A DNA stretch of 64,000 bases from Sphaerimonospora sp050942215 (GTDB lineage: Bacteria; Actinomycetota; Actinomycetes; Streptosporangiales; Streptosporangiaceae). This document shows, one piece after another, positions 17,404-25,825 of this stretch. Every line of letters begins with the position of its first letter. Positions within the stretch are counted from its first letter, which is position 1. A program made the translations under genes and the position numbers. A model generated the notes under the pieces. The model was not told the DNA's origin, did not search any database, and saw only the letters and a list, made by a program, of their open reading frames with translations. Location of the stretch: assembly GCF_050942215.1 (NCBI RefSeq), contig NZ_CP192056.1, positions 1,860,001 through 1,924,000 on the forward strand, in the 5' to 3' direction.

Positions 17404-17454
17404 ACCACAACATCTAGTAGTCACATCGGTGTAAGTTCCCAAGACCTTGTGGTC
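17404..17454 (+). promoter_or_regulatory. Two NrdR-like boxes upstream of nrdR–nrdJ
   Basis: Box 1 around ACCACAACATCTAGTAGTC (17404–17422) fits the CACWATATATWGTG core moderately well. A second, weaker one ends CTTGTGGTC (17446–17454). The matching GT(A/G)GTC ends are offset by 32 bp, three helical turns, the arrangement seen for paired NrdR sites. They lie 70–120 bp before nrdR. Confidence 0.6.
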
Positions 17455-17525
17455 AAACCCATGGTTTCAGACCTGCGGTTTTCGTGCTTTGCCGTGTTAT
17501 GGGACGCGTTGAAGGAGGCGATGGC

Positions 17526-17987
17526 GTGTACTGCCCGTTCTGTCGCCATCCAGACACGCGGGTCATCGACAGCCGATCTACAGAGGACGGAGCGGCCATC
17601 CGGCGGAGGCGTTCCTGCCCCCAGTGCGGGCGCAGGTTCACCACCCAGGAGACCGTGCTGCTGATGGTGAGCAAGCGTAGCGGGGTCACCGAGCCGTTCT
17701 CTCGCGACAAGGTGATAGCAGGGGTGCGGCGGGCCTGCCAGGGGCGACCGGTCGGCGAGGATTCACTGGCCCAGCTCGGGCAGCGAGTGGAGGAGACCAT
17801 CCGGGCCACGGGAGCGGCCGAGATCCCCTCGCACGAGGTGGGGCTGGCCATCCTCGGCCCGCTGCGGGACCTCGACGAGGTCGCCTACCTGCGCTTCGCC
17901 TCCGTCTATCGGGGATTCGAGACGCTCGCCGACTTCGAGGCGGAGATCGAGCAGCTCAGGTCGGCGCGAACCGGCACCGAAGGGTGA
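17526..17987 (+). CDS. nrdR: NrdR, ribonucleotide reductase repressor
   Basis: The 153-residue regulator starts at GTG 17526, seven bases after GAAGGAGG. An N-terminal zinc ribbon (Cys3, Cys6, Cys31, Cys34) binds DNA and an ATP-cone domain follows from about residue 49 (SKRSGVTEPFSRDK). It senses ATP/dATP and represses nrd genes. nrdJ follows 163 bp downstream, and paired NrdR-like boxes precede it, so the pair should be autoregulated. Length and motifs are normal for the family. Confidence 0.96.
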   Translation: MYCPFCRHPDTRVIDSRSTEDGAAIRRRRSCPQCGRRFTTQETVLLMVSKRSGVTEPFSRDKVIAGVRRACQGRPVGEDSLAQLGQRVEETIRATGAAEIPSHEVGLAILGPLRDLDEVAYLRFASVYRGFETLADFEAEIEQLRSARTGTEG

Positions 17988-18150
17988 CAGGGGCCGATCC
18001 GGTCCCCGCTCCGCGCGCGACGATGTGTTCGTGCGGCGTGGTCGAGCAGCGTGGTCGAGCAGTCCGAACAGGTCAAGCACGTGGTTGGGCACATGGTCCG
18101 GTACATGGTCCGACACGAAGGGGCTCCACGGTCCCTAGAAGGGGGAAGTC

Positions 18151-20994
18151 ATGACGGAGATCGCGAACGGCACCGCGACAGGCGCGGGGGATCGCGGAAG
18201 CAGACGTTCGCGGAAGGGTCTGAAGATCAAGCGCGTCTTCACGACCCCCGGAGTGCATCCGTACGACCAGGTCCGCTGGGAGCGCCGTGACGTCGTGATG
18301 ACGAACTGGCGCGACGGCTCGGTCAACTTCGAGCAGCGCGGCGTGGAGTTCCCCGACTTCTGGTCGGTCAACGCGACCAACATCGTGACCAGCAAGTACT
18401 TCCGCGGCGCGGTCGGCACCCCGCAGCGGGAGTGGAGCCTGAAACAGCTCGTCGACCGGGTGGTGGGCGTCTACACCAGAACCGGCGCCGAGCACGGCTA
18501 CTTCGCGACCGACGAGGACGCGGAGATCTTCGATCACGAGCTCAAGCACGCCCTGATCCACCAGATCTTCAGCTTCAACTCCCCGGTGTGGTTCAACGTC
18601 GGCACCGCCTCCCCCCAGCAGGTCAGCGCGTGCTTCATCCTCGCCGTCGACGACACGATGGAGTCGATCCTCGACTGGTACAAGGAAGAAGGCGTGATCT
18701 TCAAGGGCGGCTCGGGCTCCGGGGTCAACCTCTCCCGGATCCGGTCGTCCAAGGAGCTGCTGTCCAGCGGCGGCACGGCCAGCGGCCCGGTCTCCTTCAT
18801 GCGCGGCGCCGACGCCTCGGCCGGCACCATCAAGTCGGGCGGTGCGACCCGCAGGGCCGCCAAGATGGTCGTCCTCGACGTCGACCACCCGGACATCGAG
18901 GAGTTCATCGAGACCAAGGCGCGGGAGGAGGACAAGATCCGCGCCCTGCGCGACGCCGGTTTCGACATGGACCTCGGCGGCAAGGACATCGTGTCCGTGC
19001 AGTACCAGAACGCCAACAACTCGGTGCGCGTCTCGGACGAGTTCATGCGGGCGGTCGAGTCCGGTGACAAGTTCGGCCTGCGGGCCCGCCTGACCGGTGA
19101 GGTCATCGAGCAGGTCGACGCGAGGGACCTCTTCCGCAAGATGGCCCAGGCCGCGTGGGAGTGCGCCGACCCGGGCCTGCAGTACGACGATACGATCAAC
19201 GACTGGCACACCTGCCCGGAGACCGGGCGCATCACGGCCAGCAACCCCTGCTCGGAGTACGTCCACCTGGACAACTCCTCGTGCAACCTCGCCTCGATCA
19301 ACCTGCTGAAGTTCCTGCGCGACGACGACACATTCGACATCGCGACGTTCGTGAAGGTGACCGAGCTGATCATCACGGCGATGGACATCTCGATCATCTT
19401 CGCCGACTTCCCGACCGAGAAGATCACCGAGACGACCCGGGCGTACCGGCAGCTCGGCATCGGCTACGCCAACCTCGGCGCGCTGCTCATGGCGGCCGGC
19501 CACGCCTACGACTCCGACGGTGGCCGGGCCGTCGCCGGGGCGATCACCTCGCTGATGACGGCCGTCTCCTACCGCCGATCGGCCGAGATCGCCGGGATCG
19601 TGGGACCGTACGACGGCTACCGGCGCAACTCCGAGCCGCACAAGCGGGTCATACGCAAGCACGCGGCGGCCAACGACGACCTGCGCACGCTCGGCGACAT
19701 GGACGAGGCCATTCACGCCGAGGCCACCCGCCAGTGGCAGGACTGCCTCCGCACCGGGGAGAAGAACGGATACAGGAACGCGCAAGCCTCATTGTTGGCG
19801 CCCACCGGAACGATCGGGCTCATGATGGACTGCGACACCACGGGCATCGAGCCCGATCTGGCGCTGGTCAAGTTCAAGAAGCTCGTCGGCGGCGGGTCCA
19901 TGCAGATCGTCAACCAGACGATCCCGCGGGCGCTGCGCAAGCTGGGTTACCAGAAGGAGCAGATCGAGGCGATCGTCGAGTACATCGCCGAGCACGGCCA
20001 CGTCGTCGACGCCCCCGGCCTGAAGCGGGAGCACTACCAGGTGTTCGACTGCGCCATGGGCGAGCGGGCCATCGCCCCGATGGGCCACGTCCGGATGATG
20101 GCGGCCACCCAGCCGTTCCTGTCCGGTGCGATCTCCAAGACGGTCAACCTTCCCGAATCGGCCACAGTGGACGACATCGAGCAGGTCTACATGGAGGGCT
20201 GGAAGCTCGGGCTGAAGGCGCTGGCCGTCTACCGGGACAACTGCAAGGTCGGACAGCCGCTGTCGGTCGCCAAGAAGACCTCGGATGAAGCGGACGAGAA
20301 GCAGGTCGTCCAGGTCGTCGAGGTGCCGCGTCCGCGCCGCCGCCGGCTGCCGAACCAGCGGCCGAGCATCACCACGCGCTTCACGGTGGGCGGTGCCAAG
20401 GGGTACATGACCGCCTCGTCCTACCCCGACGACGGCGTCGGCGAGGTCTTCCTCAAGATGTCCAAGCAGGGCTCCACCCTGGCGGGCGTCATGGACGCGT
20501 TCTCCGTGGCCATCTCGATCGGCCTGCAGTACGGCGTGCCGTTGGAGAGCTACGTCCAGAAGTTCGTCAACATGCGGTTCGAGCCGGCCGGCATGACCGA
20601 CGACCCGGACGTCCGGATGGCGCAGTCGGTCATGGACTACATCTTCCGCAGGCTGGCCCTCGACTACCTGTCGTACGAGGACCGCGCCGCGCTCGGCGTC
20701 CTGTCGGCGGCCGAGCGTACGTCACAGCAGCGCGGGGAGGACCCGGCCGCACTCCACGAGGTCGTGGACACAGCGGCCCTCGCCCAGTCGGCCCCGATCG
20801 AGGAGAAGAACCCGGCGCAGGAGGCGGCGGCCGGCGAGACGTCGCGACCCGGCGAGATGTCGCCGACGCCTCTCGAGAGCCATCAGGGTCGTACCGCCGA
20901 CGCTCCGCTGTGCATGACCTGCGGGACGAAGATGCGCCCGGCCGGAAGCTGCTACGTCTGCGAGGGCTGCGGCAGCACCAGCGGCTGCAGCTGA
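18151..20994 (+). CDS. nrdJ: Adenosylcobalamin-dependent class II ribonucleotide reductase
   Basis: The 947-residue enzyme reduces ribonucleotides to deoxyribonucleotides with coenzyme B12, with or without oxygen. Visible landmarks are FNSPVWFNVG, FKGGSGSGVNLS, ITASNPCSEYVHLDNSSCNLASIN and LLAPTGTIGLMMDCDTTGIEPD, plus a C-terminal Cys-rich tail (CMTCG...CYVCEGCGSTSGCS) that passes electrons from thioredoxin or binds metal. ATG 18151 follows GAAGGGGGAAG. The gap to nrdR carries short direct repeats (CGTGGTCGAGCAG twice at 18037–18063, and CATGGTCCG copies). No cobalamin riboswitch is evident in this gap. A hairpin ends the gene. Confidence 0.97.
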   Translation: MTEIANGTATGAGDRGSRRSRKGLKIKRVFTTPGVHPYDQVRWERRDVVMTNWRDGSVNFEQRGVEFPDFWSVNATNIVTSKYFRGAVGTPQREWSLKQLVDRVVGVYTRTGAEHGYFATDEDAEIFDHELKHALIHQIFSFNSPVWFNVGTASPQQVSACFILAVDDTMESILDWYKEEGVIFKGGSGSGVNLSRIRSSKELLSSGGTASGPVSFMRGADASAGTIKSGGATRRAAKMVVLDVDHPDIEEFIETKAREEDKIRALRDAGFDMDLGGKDIVSVQYQNANNSVRVSDEFMRAVESGDKFGLRARLTGEVIEQVDARDLFRKMAQAAWECADPGLQYDDTINDWHTCPETGRITASNPCSEYVHLDNSSCNLASINLLKFLRDDDTFDIATFVKVTELIITAMDISIIFADFPTEKITETTRAYRQLGIGYANLGALLMAAGHAYDSDGGRAVAGAITSLMTAVSYRRSAEIAGIVGPYDGYRRNSEPHKRVIRKHAAANDDLRTLGDMDEAIHAEATRQWQDCLRTGEKNGYRNAQASLLAPTGTIGLMMDCDTTGIEPDLALVKFKKLVGGGSMQIVNQTIPRALRKLGYQKEQIEAIVEYIAEHGHVVDAPGLKREHYQVFDCAMGERAIAPMGHVRMMAATQPFLSGAISKTVNLPESATVDDIEQVYMEGWKLGLKALAVYRDNCKVGQPLSVAKKTSDEADEKQVVQVVEVPRPRRRRLPNQRPSITTRFTVGGAKGYMTASSYPDDGVGEVFLKMSKQGSTLAGVMDAFSVAISIGLQYGVPLESYVQKFVNMRFEPAGMTDDPDVRMAQSVMDYIFRRLALDYLSYEDRAALGVLSAAERTSQQRGEDPAALHEVVDTAALAQSAPIEEKNPAQEAAAGETSRPGEMSPTPLESHQGRTADAPLCMTCGTKMRPAGSCYVCEGCGSTSGCS

Positions 20995-21005
20995 GCGAGA
21001 TGACG

Positions 21006-21036
21006 GCGGGGGAGCCGACGCTGTCGGTTCCCCCGC
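21006..21036. terminator. Hairpin between convergent nrdJ and nei1
   Basis: GCGGGGGAGCCGAC pairs with GTCGGTTCCCCCGC over a GCT loop, 14 pairs with one G·T. It lies 11 bp past the nrdJ stop and 11 bp before the end of nei1. Confidence 0.8.
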
Positions 21037-21047
21037 TCTTCCGCGTG

Positions 21048-21863
21048 TCAGCGCGGCTGGCAGCCGGGACACCAGAAAAGGTTGCGCGACTCCAGGTCGG
21101 CGGTGTGGACCTCGCCTCCGCAGACAAGGCACGGCTGCCCGGCCCGGCGATAGACGTAGACTTCGCCGCCGTGGTCGTCGACCCGGGGCGGCCGTCCCAT
21201 GGCCTCCGGTGTGTGCTCGGGCCGTACGGTGTCGATCCGGCCGTGCCGCACACCCTCGCGCATCAGCGCGACCAGGTCCGTCCAGATGGCGTCCCATTCG
21301 GCGCGGTCCAGGTCGCGTCCGGGGCGGTAGGGGTCGATGCCGTGCCGGAAGAGCACCTCGGCCCGATAAACGTTGCCCACGCCCGCGAGCACCTTCTGGT
21401 CCATGAGCAACGCCGCGATCGGGCCCCGGGACCGGGATATCCGCCCCCACGCCCGCTGCGGGTCGTCGTGTTCGCGTAGCGGGTCGGGGCCGAGCCGGTC
21501 GTGCACCGCCTGTTTCTCCTCGGCGGTGATCAGCTCGCAGGCGGTGGGACCGCGTAGGTCGGCATAGCTCGTGTCGTTGGTCAGGCGGAGCCGTACGGCG
21601 CCGACGGGCGCGGGCGCGGGAGCGGGGCCGAAGGCGACCCTCCCGTAGAGCCCGAGGTGGATCCGCACCCAGCCCAACGGGCCGAAACCGAGGAAGAGAT
21701 GCTTGCCATGGGCGTCCGTGTCGTCTATGCGCTGTCCGTCGAGCAGCGCGGCGCCATCCGAGAACTTGCCCTGGGGACTGCTCGCGCCGACAGGTGTTCC
21801 GGCTTCCGAGAAATGGCTGCCGTATTCGGCGGCCAGCCGGTGAATGATGTGTCCTTCAGGCAA
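21048..21863 (-). CDS. nei1: Nei1-type DNA glycosylase (endonuclease VIII family)
   Basis: The 271-residue enzyme begins PEGH after the Met, giving the catalytic Pro2 and Glu3 of the Fpg/Nei family. It has the helix-two-turn-helix segment LLMDQKVLAGVGNVYRAEVLFRHGIDP and a C-terminal zinc finger (Cys245, Cys248, Cys265, Cys268). The overall sequence closely tracks mycobacterial Nei1, which excises oxidised pyrimidines and nicks the abasic site. It is convergent with nrdJ. No SOS box was noticed upstream. Confidence 0.92.
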   Translation of the reverse strand: MPEGHIIHRLAAEYGSHFSEAGTPVGASSPQGKFSDGAALLDGQRIDDTDAHGKHLFLGFGPLGWVRIHLGLYGRVAFGPAPAPAPVGAVRLRLTNDTSYADLRGPTACELITAEEKQAVHDRLGPDPLREHDDPQRAWGRISRSRGPIAALLMDQKVLAGVGNVYRAEVLFRHGIDPYRPGRDLDRAEWDAIWTDLVALMREGVRHGRIDTVRPEHTPEAMGRPPRVDDHGGEVYVYRRAGQPCLVCGGEVHTADLESRNLFWCPGCQPR

Positions 21864-22034
21864 CCGTGTCGCTCCGGGCGGGTCGTGTGGGGGATCACGC
21901 GGAGCACCACACTATCGATGCGATGGGTCGGTCGGGATTCCGGGCGGTGCGATGGGGCGACCGGTGACGCAGGGCGGTGATGCGGCGAGGCGACACCGGA
22001 AGAAGGATGTCGTCGGCTGGTTTCGGGCGGGGCC

Positions 22035-22487
22035 TCAGTCGAGCTGGTACGCGAGACGATCGGTCAGCCAGCGATGGAACTTGATCGCGAACCTCACCCA
22101 GTGTGTGATCACCGTGGTCAGGTGCTCCCTGGTCACTCCGGCCCCGATGTAAAGATCGCAGTCGCCGACGACCCTGATGATGCCGTTGTCACGGGTGAAC
22201 GTGTAGACCTTCGGCCACATGTTGTCCGCGTTCCACTCGTTCAGGGCGGCGAGCAGGATCCGCTTGTCGTCCACCGAGTAACGCCGGGTGTAGAACGTGC
22301 GGACCGTGAACATGGCGCCCGCCGATCCGAAGAGGAAGTAGATCGTGAGCGGGGGAGTGGTTATCGCCAGATCACCCTCGGAGTCGAAGGCGGGATCGAG
22401 TTCCAGATCGTCGAGGATCTCCTTGACGAGATGCTGATCCGGCTGCAGGACCGAGGTGAAAGGCGCCACGTGTACATCCTGCACCAT
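22035..22487 (-). CDS. YbjN-domain protein
   Basis: The predicted 150-residue protein carries a YbjN (type III secretion chaperone-like) fold: HLVKEILDDLELD, PLTIYFLFGSAGAMFTVRTFY, LLAALNEWNADNMWPKVYTF and GDCDLYIGAGVTREHL are typical segments. YbjN proteins are small cytoplasmic proteins linked to stress and motility phenotypes in enterobacteria; the actinobacterial role is unknown. The start at ATG 22487 is set by domain onset; no good ribosome site is seen, and a longer N-terminus cannot be excluded. Upstream lie the 25-bp direct repeats near 22.6 kb. Confidence 0.75.
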   Translation of the reverse strand: MVQDVHVAPFTSVLQPDQHLVKEILDDLELDPAFDSEGDLAITTPPLTIYFLFGSAGAMFTVRTFYTRRYSVDDKRILLAALNEWNADNMWPKVYTFTRDNGIIRVVGDCDLYIGAGVTREHLTTVITHWVRFAIKFHRWLTDRLAYQLD

Positions 22488-22885
22488 CACGCCGGGAATG
22501 GGGTGGCGGTCGCCGAAGAGGAAGTCCCGAACCCCTCGTTTTCGGCCACCCACCCAACTGGCCCCTCCCTCCCCCTCCCTCCCCCCTCCAGCCCCGTGAT
22601 CTTGCAGTTTCTCGCACGCTCCCCTCGTGAGCTGGGCAAACACGTCCCGTGATCTTGCACTTTCTCGCACCGATCGCCGTTCACCTCGGCGGATGTAATT
22701 CCCGATCTTGCATGACTGCTCAATGCAATCTTTCATTCCATATCCGACATCACGGTCATTTGGGGTGTGTGTCATTTAACTCTCATATTTACTTTGGAAT
22801 TCTTTCGGGAATGTGTTGTCATTCCGAGGGATTGCATGAGAGAATTCAGACAGACTTTCGAAATCAAGGAACGGGGGGAGGGAGC
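22488..22885. other. 398-bp gap between ybjN-like and DUF222/HNH genes
   Basis: The region is unusually AT-rich in its last 150 bp, contains C/T-rich runs near 22561–22590 and the direct repeats at 22593–22712. No gene is seen. It must hold divergent promoters for both neighbours. Confidence 0.6.
22593..22712. repeat. Two 25-bp direct repeats and a partial third
   Basis: Copies at 22593–22617 and 22646–22670 share the core GTGATCTTGCA(G/C)TTTCTCGC and differ at one base over 25 bp, 53 bp apart. A shortened copy, CCCGATCTTGCA, is at 22701–22712. The reverse complement of ATCTTGCAC recurs on the other side of the HNH gene at 25780–25788. Confidence 0.8.
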
Positions 22886-25471
22886 ATGGAGCCGGCGGAG
22901 CTGATCCAGCCACTCGGGCCGTTCGATTCGGGTACGCCGCCTTTCCGGACTCGGTCGCTGCTGGGTCCTGAGTGGTGGGCCGCAGTTCGGGCCGAGGCGT
23001 CGGCGCGTGCGTCTGCCCGCTCCTCCGGCGGTCGGCAAGGGGCCGCGTCGTGGTCCGACTGGCCCGACTGGCTCGCCGCCGTTCCCGCTGTTCCCGCTGT
23101 TCCCGCTGTTTCCCTCGCCCGTACGCTCCTGGAGGGTGTGTCTTCCGGCCGGGTGGTGCATGGCGGCTCCGGTGATGCCGGCTCTGTCGATGGCGCCTCC
23201 GCTGGTACGGCCCCTATGTCCGGCGCTCCCCGGGCGCGCATCGACGATCGCGACGATGACGCCTGCCGACGTCGTACCCCGGAGACTGCGAATGCCCCTT
23301 CCAGCGGCTCCTTCGATGGTGCCCCTCACGGCGCTTCGACGGTCGGTCCCGGGGGTGATTCTCCGGGCGGTGTCGCGGACGGCACCTCGGACGCCCCTTC
23401 CGATGGTGCCTCGGGTGACGCTCCGGACGGTTCTTCGAGCGGTTCCTCAGGTGGTTCTTCGGACGGCCTGGGCGATGGGGGTGCGGCGGGTTCCACGGAC
23501 GCGGTGGGCGCGGTGGATGTGGACGGGGTGTTGTCGTGGCCGTTGGTGAGTCAGGTGCGGGAGGCCGCGCTGGCGGTGGCGGTGACTCCTGTCCCGGAGG
23601 CGGTGGAGGTGTGCCTGGCGCAGCTGGAGGAGCTGGCGTTCGCGCGGGACCGGCTGGAGGCGGCGATCGCTTTGCGTGCCGGGCGGGTGCACGCGGCCGG
23701 GGCGGCCCGGCAGGCGGGACACGCCTCGACGAGGACGTGGCTGCGGTCGGTGTGCGGGATGAGCCGCCGGGCGGCTCACCGCACGGTGGCCCTGGGCGTC
23801 GAGCTGGAACGCCTGCCTGAGGTGCGGGCACGCTTCGCCGCCGGGAACCTGGCCGAGGCGGTGGTCTCGGCGATCTGCGCGGCCACCACCGGGCTCAGTG
23901 ATGCGGACGCGGTCAAGGCCGAGACGATCCTGCTGGAGCTTGCCGGCTCGGCCGGCCCGCAGGAGATCGCCAAAGCGGGACGGTATCTCCGCGCGGTGCT
24001 GGACCCCGATGGGGAGCTCCGGGATGCCGGTGCCGATTTCGATGCCCGGTTCCTGCTGGTGCGGGAGACCGATGCCGGTGGGGTGGAGGGGGAGTTCCGT
24101 CTGCCGCGGGAGGCCGCCGCCCGGCTGCGGGCGCTGCTGGACGCCTACGCCAAACCTAAGGCGCAGGGGGATGACCGGCCGCTGCGGGTCCGCAACGCCG
24201 ACGCGCTGATCGCGCTGCTGGAACAGCAGATCACCACCGAACTCCTGGTGTTGATCAACGCCGAATCCCTCCCCGACGACCCCACCCCTCACGGCACCAC
24301 TCCCAGCGAGTCCGCACCCGACGACACCCCACCCGGCGATATCCCGCCCACAGACAGCTCGTCCGAGGACGCCACGCCCGACGACGCGAGGCTCGGCGAC
24401 ACCGCGTCTGACGACGCCCAGCCCGGCGATGCCGCTCCCGACAGCACCGCGCCCGGTGATGCCGCGCCCGGTGACGCCCAGCCCGGCGATGCCGCTCTCG
24501 ACGGCACCGCGTCCGATGATGTCGCTCCCGGTGACGCCACGTCGGGTGACACCGTCCGGAGCGATGGCCCGGCGCGTGTGACCGGCCCGGAGACCCGCGA
24601 GGACCCCGGTGGGGACCCCGGCCCTGGTCACACGCCCGACCCCGCTCCCGAGCCTGCTTCCGGGTTCATTCCCGGGGCCCTTCCCGGGACCGGCCACGGA
24701 GGCGGCCGTGGAGACGGCCAGGGGGACGCCGCTCCAGGCGATGATCCCCCCTGCGGACAGGACCCCGGGCAACCCACCGAGAGGTCAGCCGAACCACGCC
24801 GGGCCCCCGTCGACCCTGCCCCCGGGACCGGTGACAAACCCAGCACTCCCGCCGAGACCGGAACCGGAAACGTGGACGCCGGGGGTGCGAACACCGGCGG
24901 GTCCGGGGAAACCGGTTGCGAGGCCGGGGACCGGCGGTGGCAGTCGGTGCTGCGCACCCTGCCCGGGCTGCTGCTGTCCACCGGACACCTGCTGCCGATC
25001 ACCGACATCCACCGCCTGGCCCGCACCTCCACCCTCGTCCGCCTGGTCATGAACGCCGACGGACAGGTCCTGGACATGGGCCGCAAAACCCGCCTGGCCA
25101 CCCCCGCCCAACGCCGCGCCATCGCCGCCCGCTACGACACCTGCTGGGTGAAAGGCTGCCCGCTCCCGGCGAACATGTGCCAGATCGACCACCTCGACAA
25201 CTGGAGCGAAGGCGGCCACACCGACCTGGCCAGACTCGGCCCCGCCTGCCAATTCCACAACCGCGACCGCTACCTGCACCCCGACCGCTACCGACGCCGC
25301 CAAATCGGCCCCGACCGCTGGGAATTCACCTACATCGGCCCCTCACCCACCAGAAAACACCAACGTGGCATGACGACAGCCGGTGGCTCTTGGGGCGAAA
25401 CAGAGCAGGAGCCCGTGGCTGAGCGTGCGGGACGTACTTGTAGGACACTCGCGGAGGTTCCGGGCCCATGA
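22886..25471 (+). CDS. DUF222 / HNH endonuclease-domain protein (13E12-like)
   Basis: This 861-residue protein has a Ser/Gly/Asp-rich N-terminal ~200 residues, a DUF222 helical region (about 215–440, with TRTWLRSVCGMSRRAAHRTVALG), a long acidic low-complexity linker (about 460–690) and a C-terminal HNH nuclease domain with QIDHLDNWSEGGHTDLARLGPACQFHNR; the metal-binding His is residue 769. ATG 22886 follows GGGGGGAGGGAGC. DUF222/HNH genes are multicopy in actinobacteria (REP13E12 family of mycobacteria) and associated with mobile or phage-integration sites, but their true function is unresolved. The linker is much longer than usual, with repeated xPGDA(A/Q)P-like units, and the gene lies near short direct repeats. 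Confidence 0.88.
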   Translation: MEPAELIQPLGPFDSGTPPFRTRSLLGPEWWAAVRAEASARASARSSGGRQGAASWSDWPDWLAAVPAVPAVPAVSLARTLLEGVSSGRVVHGGSGDAGSVDGASAGTAPMSGAPRARIDDRDDDACRRRTPETANAPSSGSFDGAPHGASTVGPGGDSPGGVADGTSDAPSDGASGDAPDGSSSGSSGGSSDGLGDGGAAGSTDAVGAVDVDGVLSWPLVSQVREAALAVAVTPVPEAVEVCLAQLEELAFARDRLEAAIALRAGRVHAAGAARQAGHASTRTWLRSVCGMSRRAAHRTVALGVELERLPEVRARFAAGNLAEAVVSAICAATTGLSDADAVKAETILLELAGSAGPQEIAKAGRYLRAVLDPDGELRDAGADFDARFLLVRETDAGGVEGEFRLPREAAARLRALLDAYAKPKAQGDDRPLRVRNADALIALLEQQITTELLVLINAESLPDDPTPHGTTPSESAPDDTPPGDIPPTDSSSEDATPDDARLGDTASDDAQPGDAAPDSTAPGDAAPGDAQPGDAALDGTASDDVAPGDATSGDTVRSDGPARVTGPETREDPGGDPGPGHTPDPAPEPASGFIPGALPGTGHGGGRGDGQGDAAPGDDPPCGQDPGQPTERSAEPRRAPVDPAPGTGDKPSTPAETGTGNVDAGGANTGGSGETGCEAGDRRWQSVLRTLPGLLLSTGHLLPITDIHRLARTSTLVRLVMNADGQVLDMGRKTRLATPAQRRAIAARYDTCWVKGCPLPANMCQIDHLDNWSEGGHTDLARLGPACQFHNRDRYLHPDRYRRRQIGPDRWEFTYIGPSPTRKHQRGMTTAGGSWGETEQEPVAERAGRTCRTLAEVPGP
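24280..24560 (+). repeat. Degenerate Gly-Asp-Ala-rich coding repeats in the HNH protein linker
   Basis: Units such as CCCGGCGATGCCGCTCCCGA recur with variations and encode PGDAAPD-like segments. They form an acidic, probably unstructured spacer between DUF222 and HNH domains. Confidence 0.7.
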
Positions 25472-25581
25472 GGAACTGCGACGGGCCGAACGCTCGGCGG
25501 ATGGGCCGACGAGACAGACGGCAGACCGGCCTACGCCGAGGCCGGCCTGCCGAGAAAGATCAGTCTGAGAGATGGAAGAGT

Positions 25582-25749
25582 TCAGGCTGTCGAGGTGGGG
25601 CCGGAGGGCCGGGGGAACCGGATCACGTTGGCACCTCGGTAGGCTCGCAAATCGACGACCTTCTTGTCACGGATCCGCTCGGGCTTGCGGCGGAGCGCGG
25701 ATCTGATGTCCCTGACCTGGCCAGTCGGCGGTACCTTGATCATTATCAT
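25582..25749 (-). CDS. Candidate small basic protein, 55 residues
   Basis: The frame runs from ATG 25749 (or ATG 25743, preferred by the GGGGGATGATA ribosome-site spacing) to TGA. The product is Arg/Lys-rich, with SALRRKPERIRDKKVVDLRA and a C-terminal NVIRFPRPSGP. No signal peptide or membrane segment is seen and I do not recognise the family. It lies directly downstream of an inverted repeat that could be an operator. Support is limited to the ribosome site and a sensible composition. Confidence 0.4.
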   Translation of the reverse strand: MIMIKVPPTGQVRDIRSALRRKPERIRDKKVVDLRAYRGANVIRFPRPSGPTSTA

Positions 25750-25769
25750 CCCCCGAGCGTGATGGTTTC

Positions 25770-25790
25770 GTTATCTAGGTGCAAGATAAC
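25770..25790. promoter_or_regulatory. Perfect inverted repeat, candidate MarR-type operator
   Basis: GTTATCT–AGGTGCA–AGATAAC has perfect 7-bp arms and 7-bp spacing, resembling MarR-family operators (ATCTTG/CAAGAT-type arms). It sits between the two candidate small genes, 21 bp upstream of the second one's start. Confidence 0.45.
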
Positions 25791-25825
25791 TATCGATGTT
25801 CGGGTAAAGCCAGCGTAAAAAGTGA

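Larger units (their letters stand above)
16727..17525. other. Long (0.8 kb) lexA–nrdR intergenic region with repeats
   Basis: No convincing gene is seen. It contains a LexA box (16866–16881), weaker LexA-like half palindromes at 16935–16950 and 17030–17045, three 24-bp tandem repeats (17155–17226) and two NrdR-like boxes (17404–17454). Many actinobacteria carry a small LysM-protein gene at this place; no LysM-like reading frame is visible here. Confidence 0.6.

Noticed and set aside
16969..17442. Minus-strand frame in the lexA–nrdR gap with RTATQSTI-type repeats
   Set aside because: It overlaps the NrdR-like boxes, has no ribosome site, and its repeats only mirror the 24-bp DNA repeats.
16993..17664. 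Plus-strand frame reading into nrdR
   Set aside because: Cys/Arg-rich translation through the tandem repeats, and it runs out of frame over the nrdR start region.
17988..18150. Cobalamin riboswitch before nrdJ
   Set aside because: The gap is only 163 bp and lacks a B12-box-like conserved segment; NrdR boxes account for regulation.
22649..22885. 79-codon upstream extension of the DUF222/HNH gene
   Set aside because: It runs through the direct repeats and AT-rich promoter DNA; ATG 22886 has a strong ribosome site.
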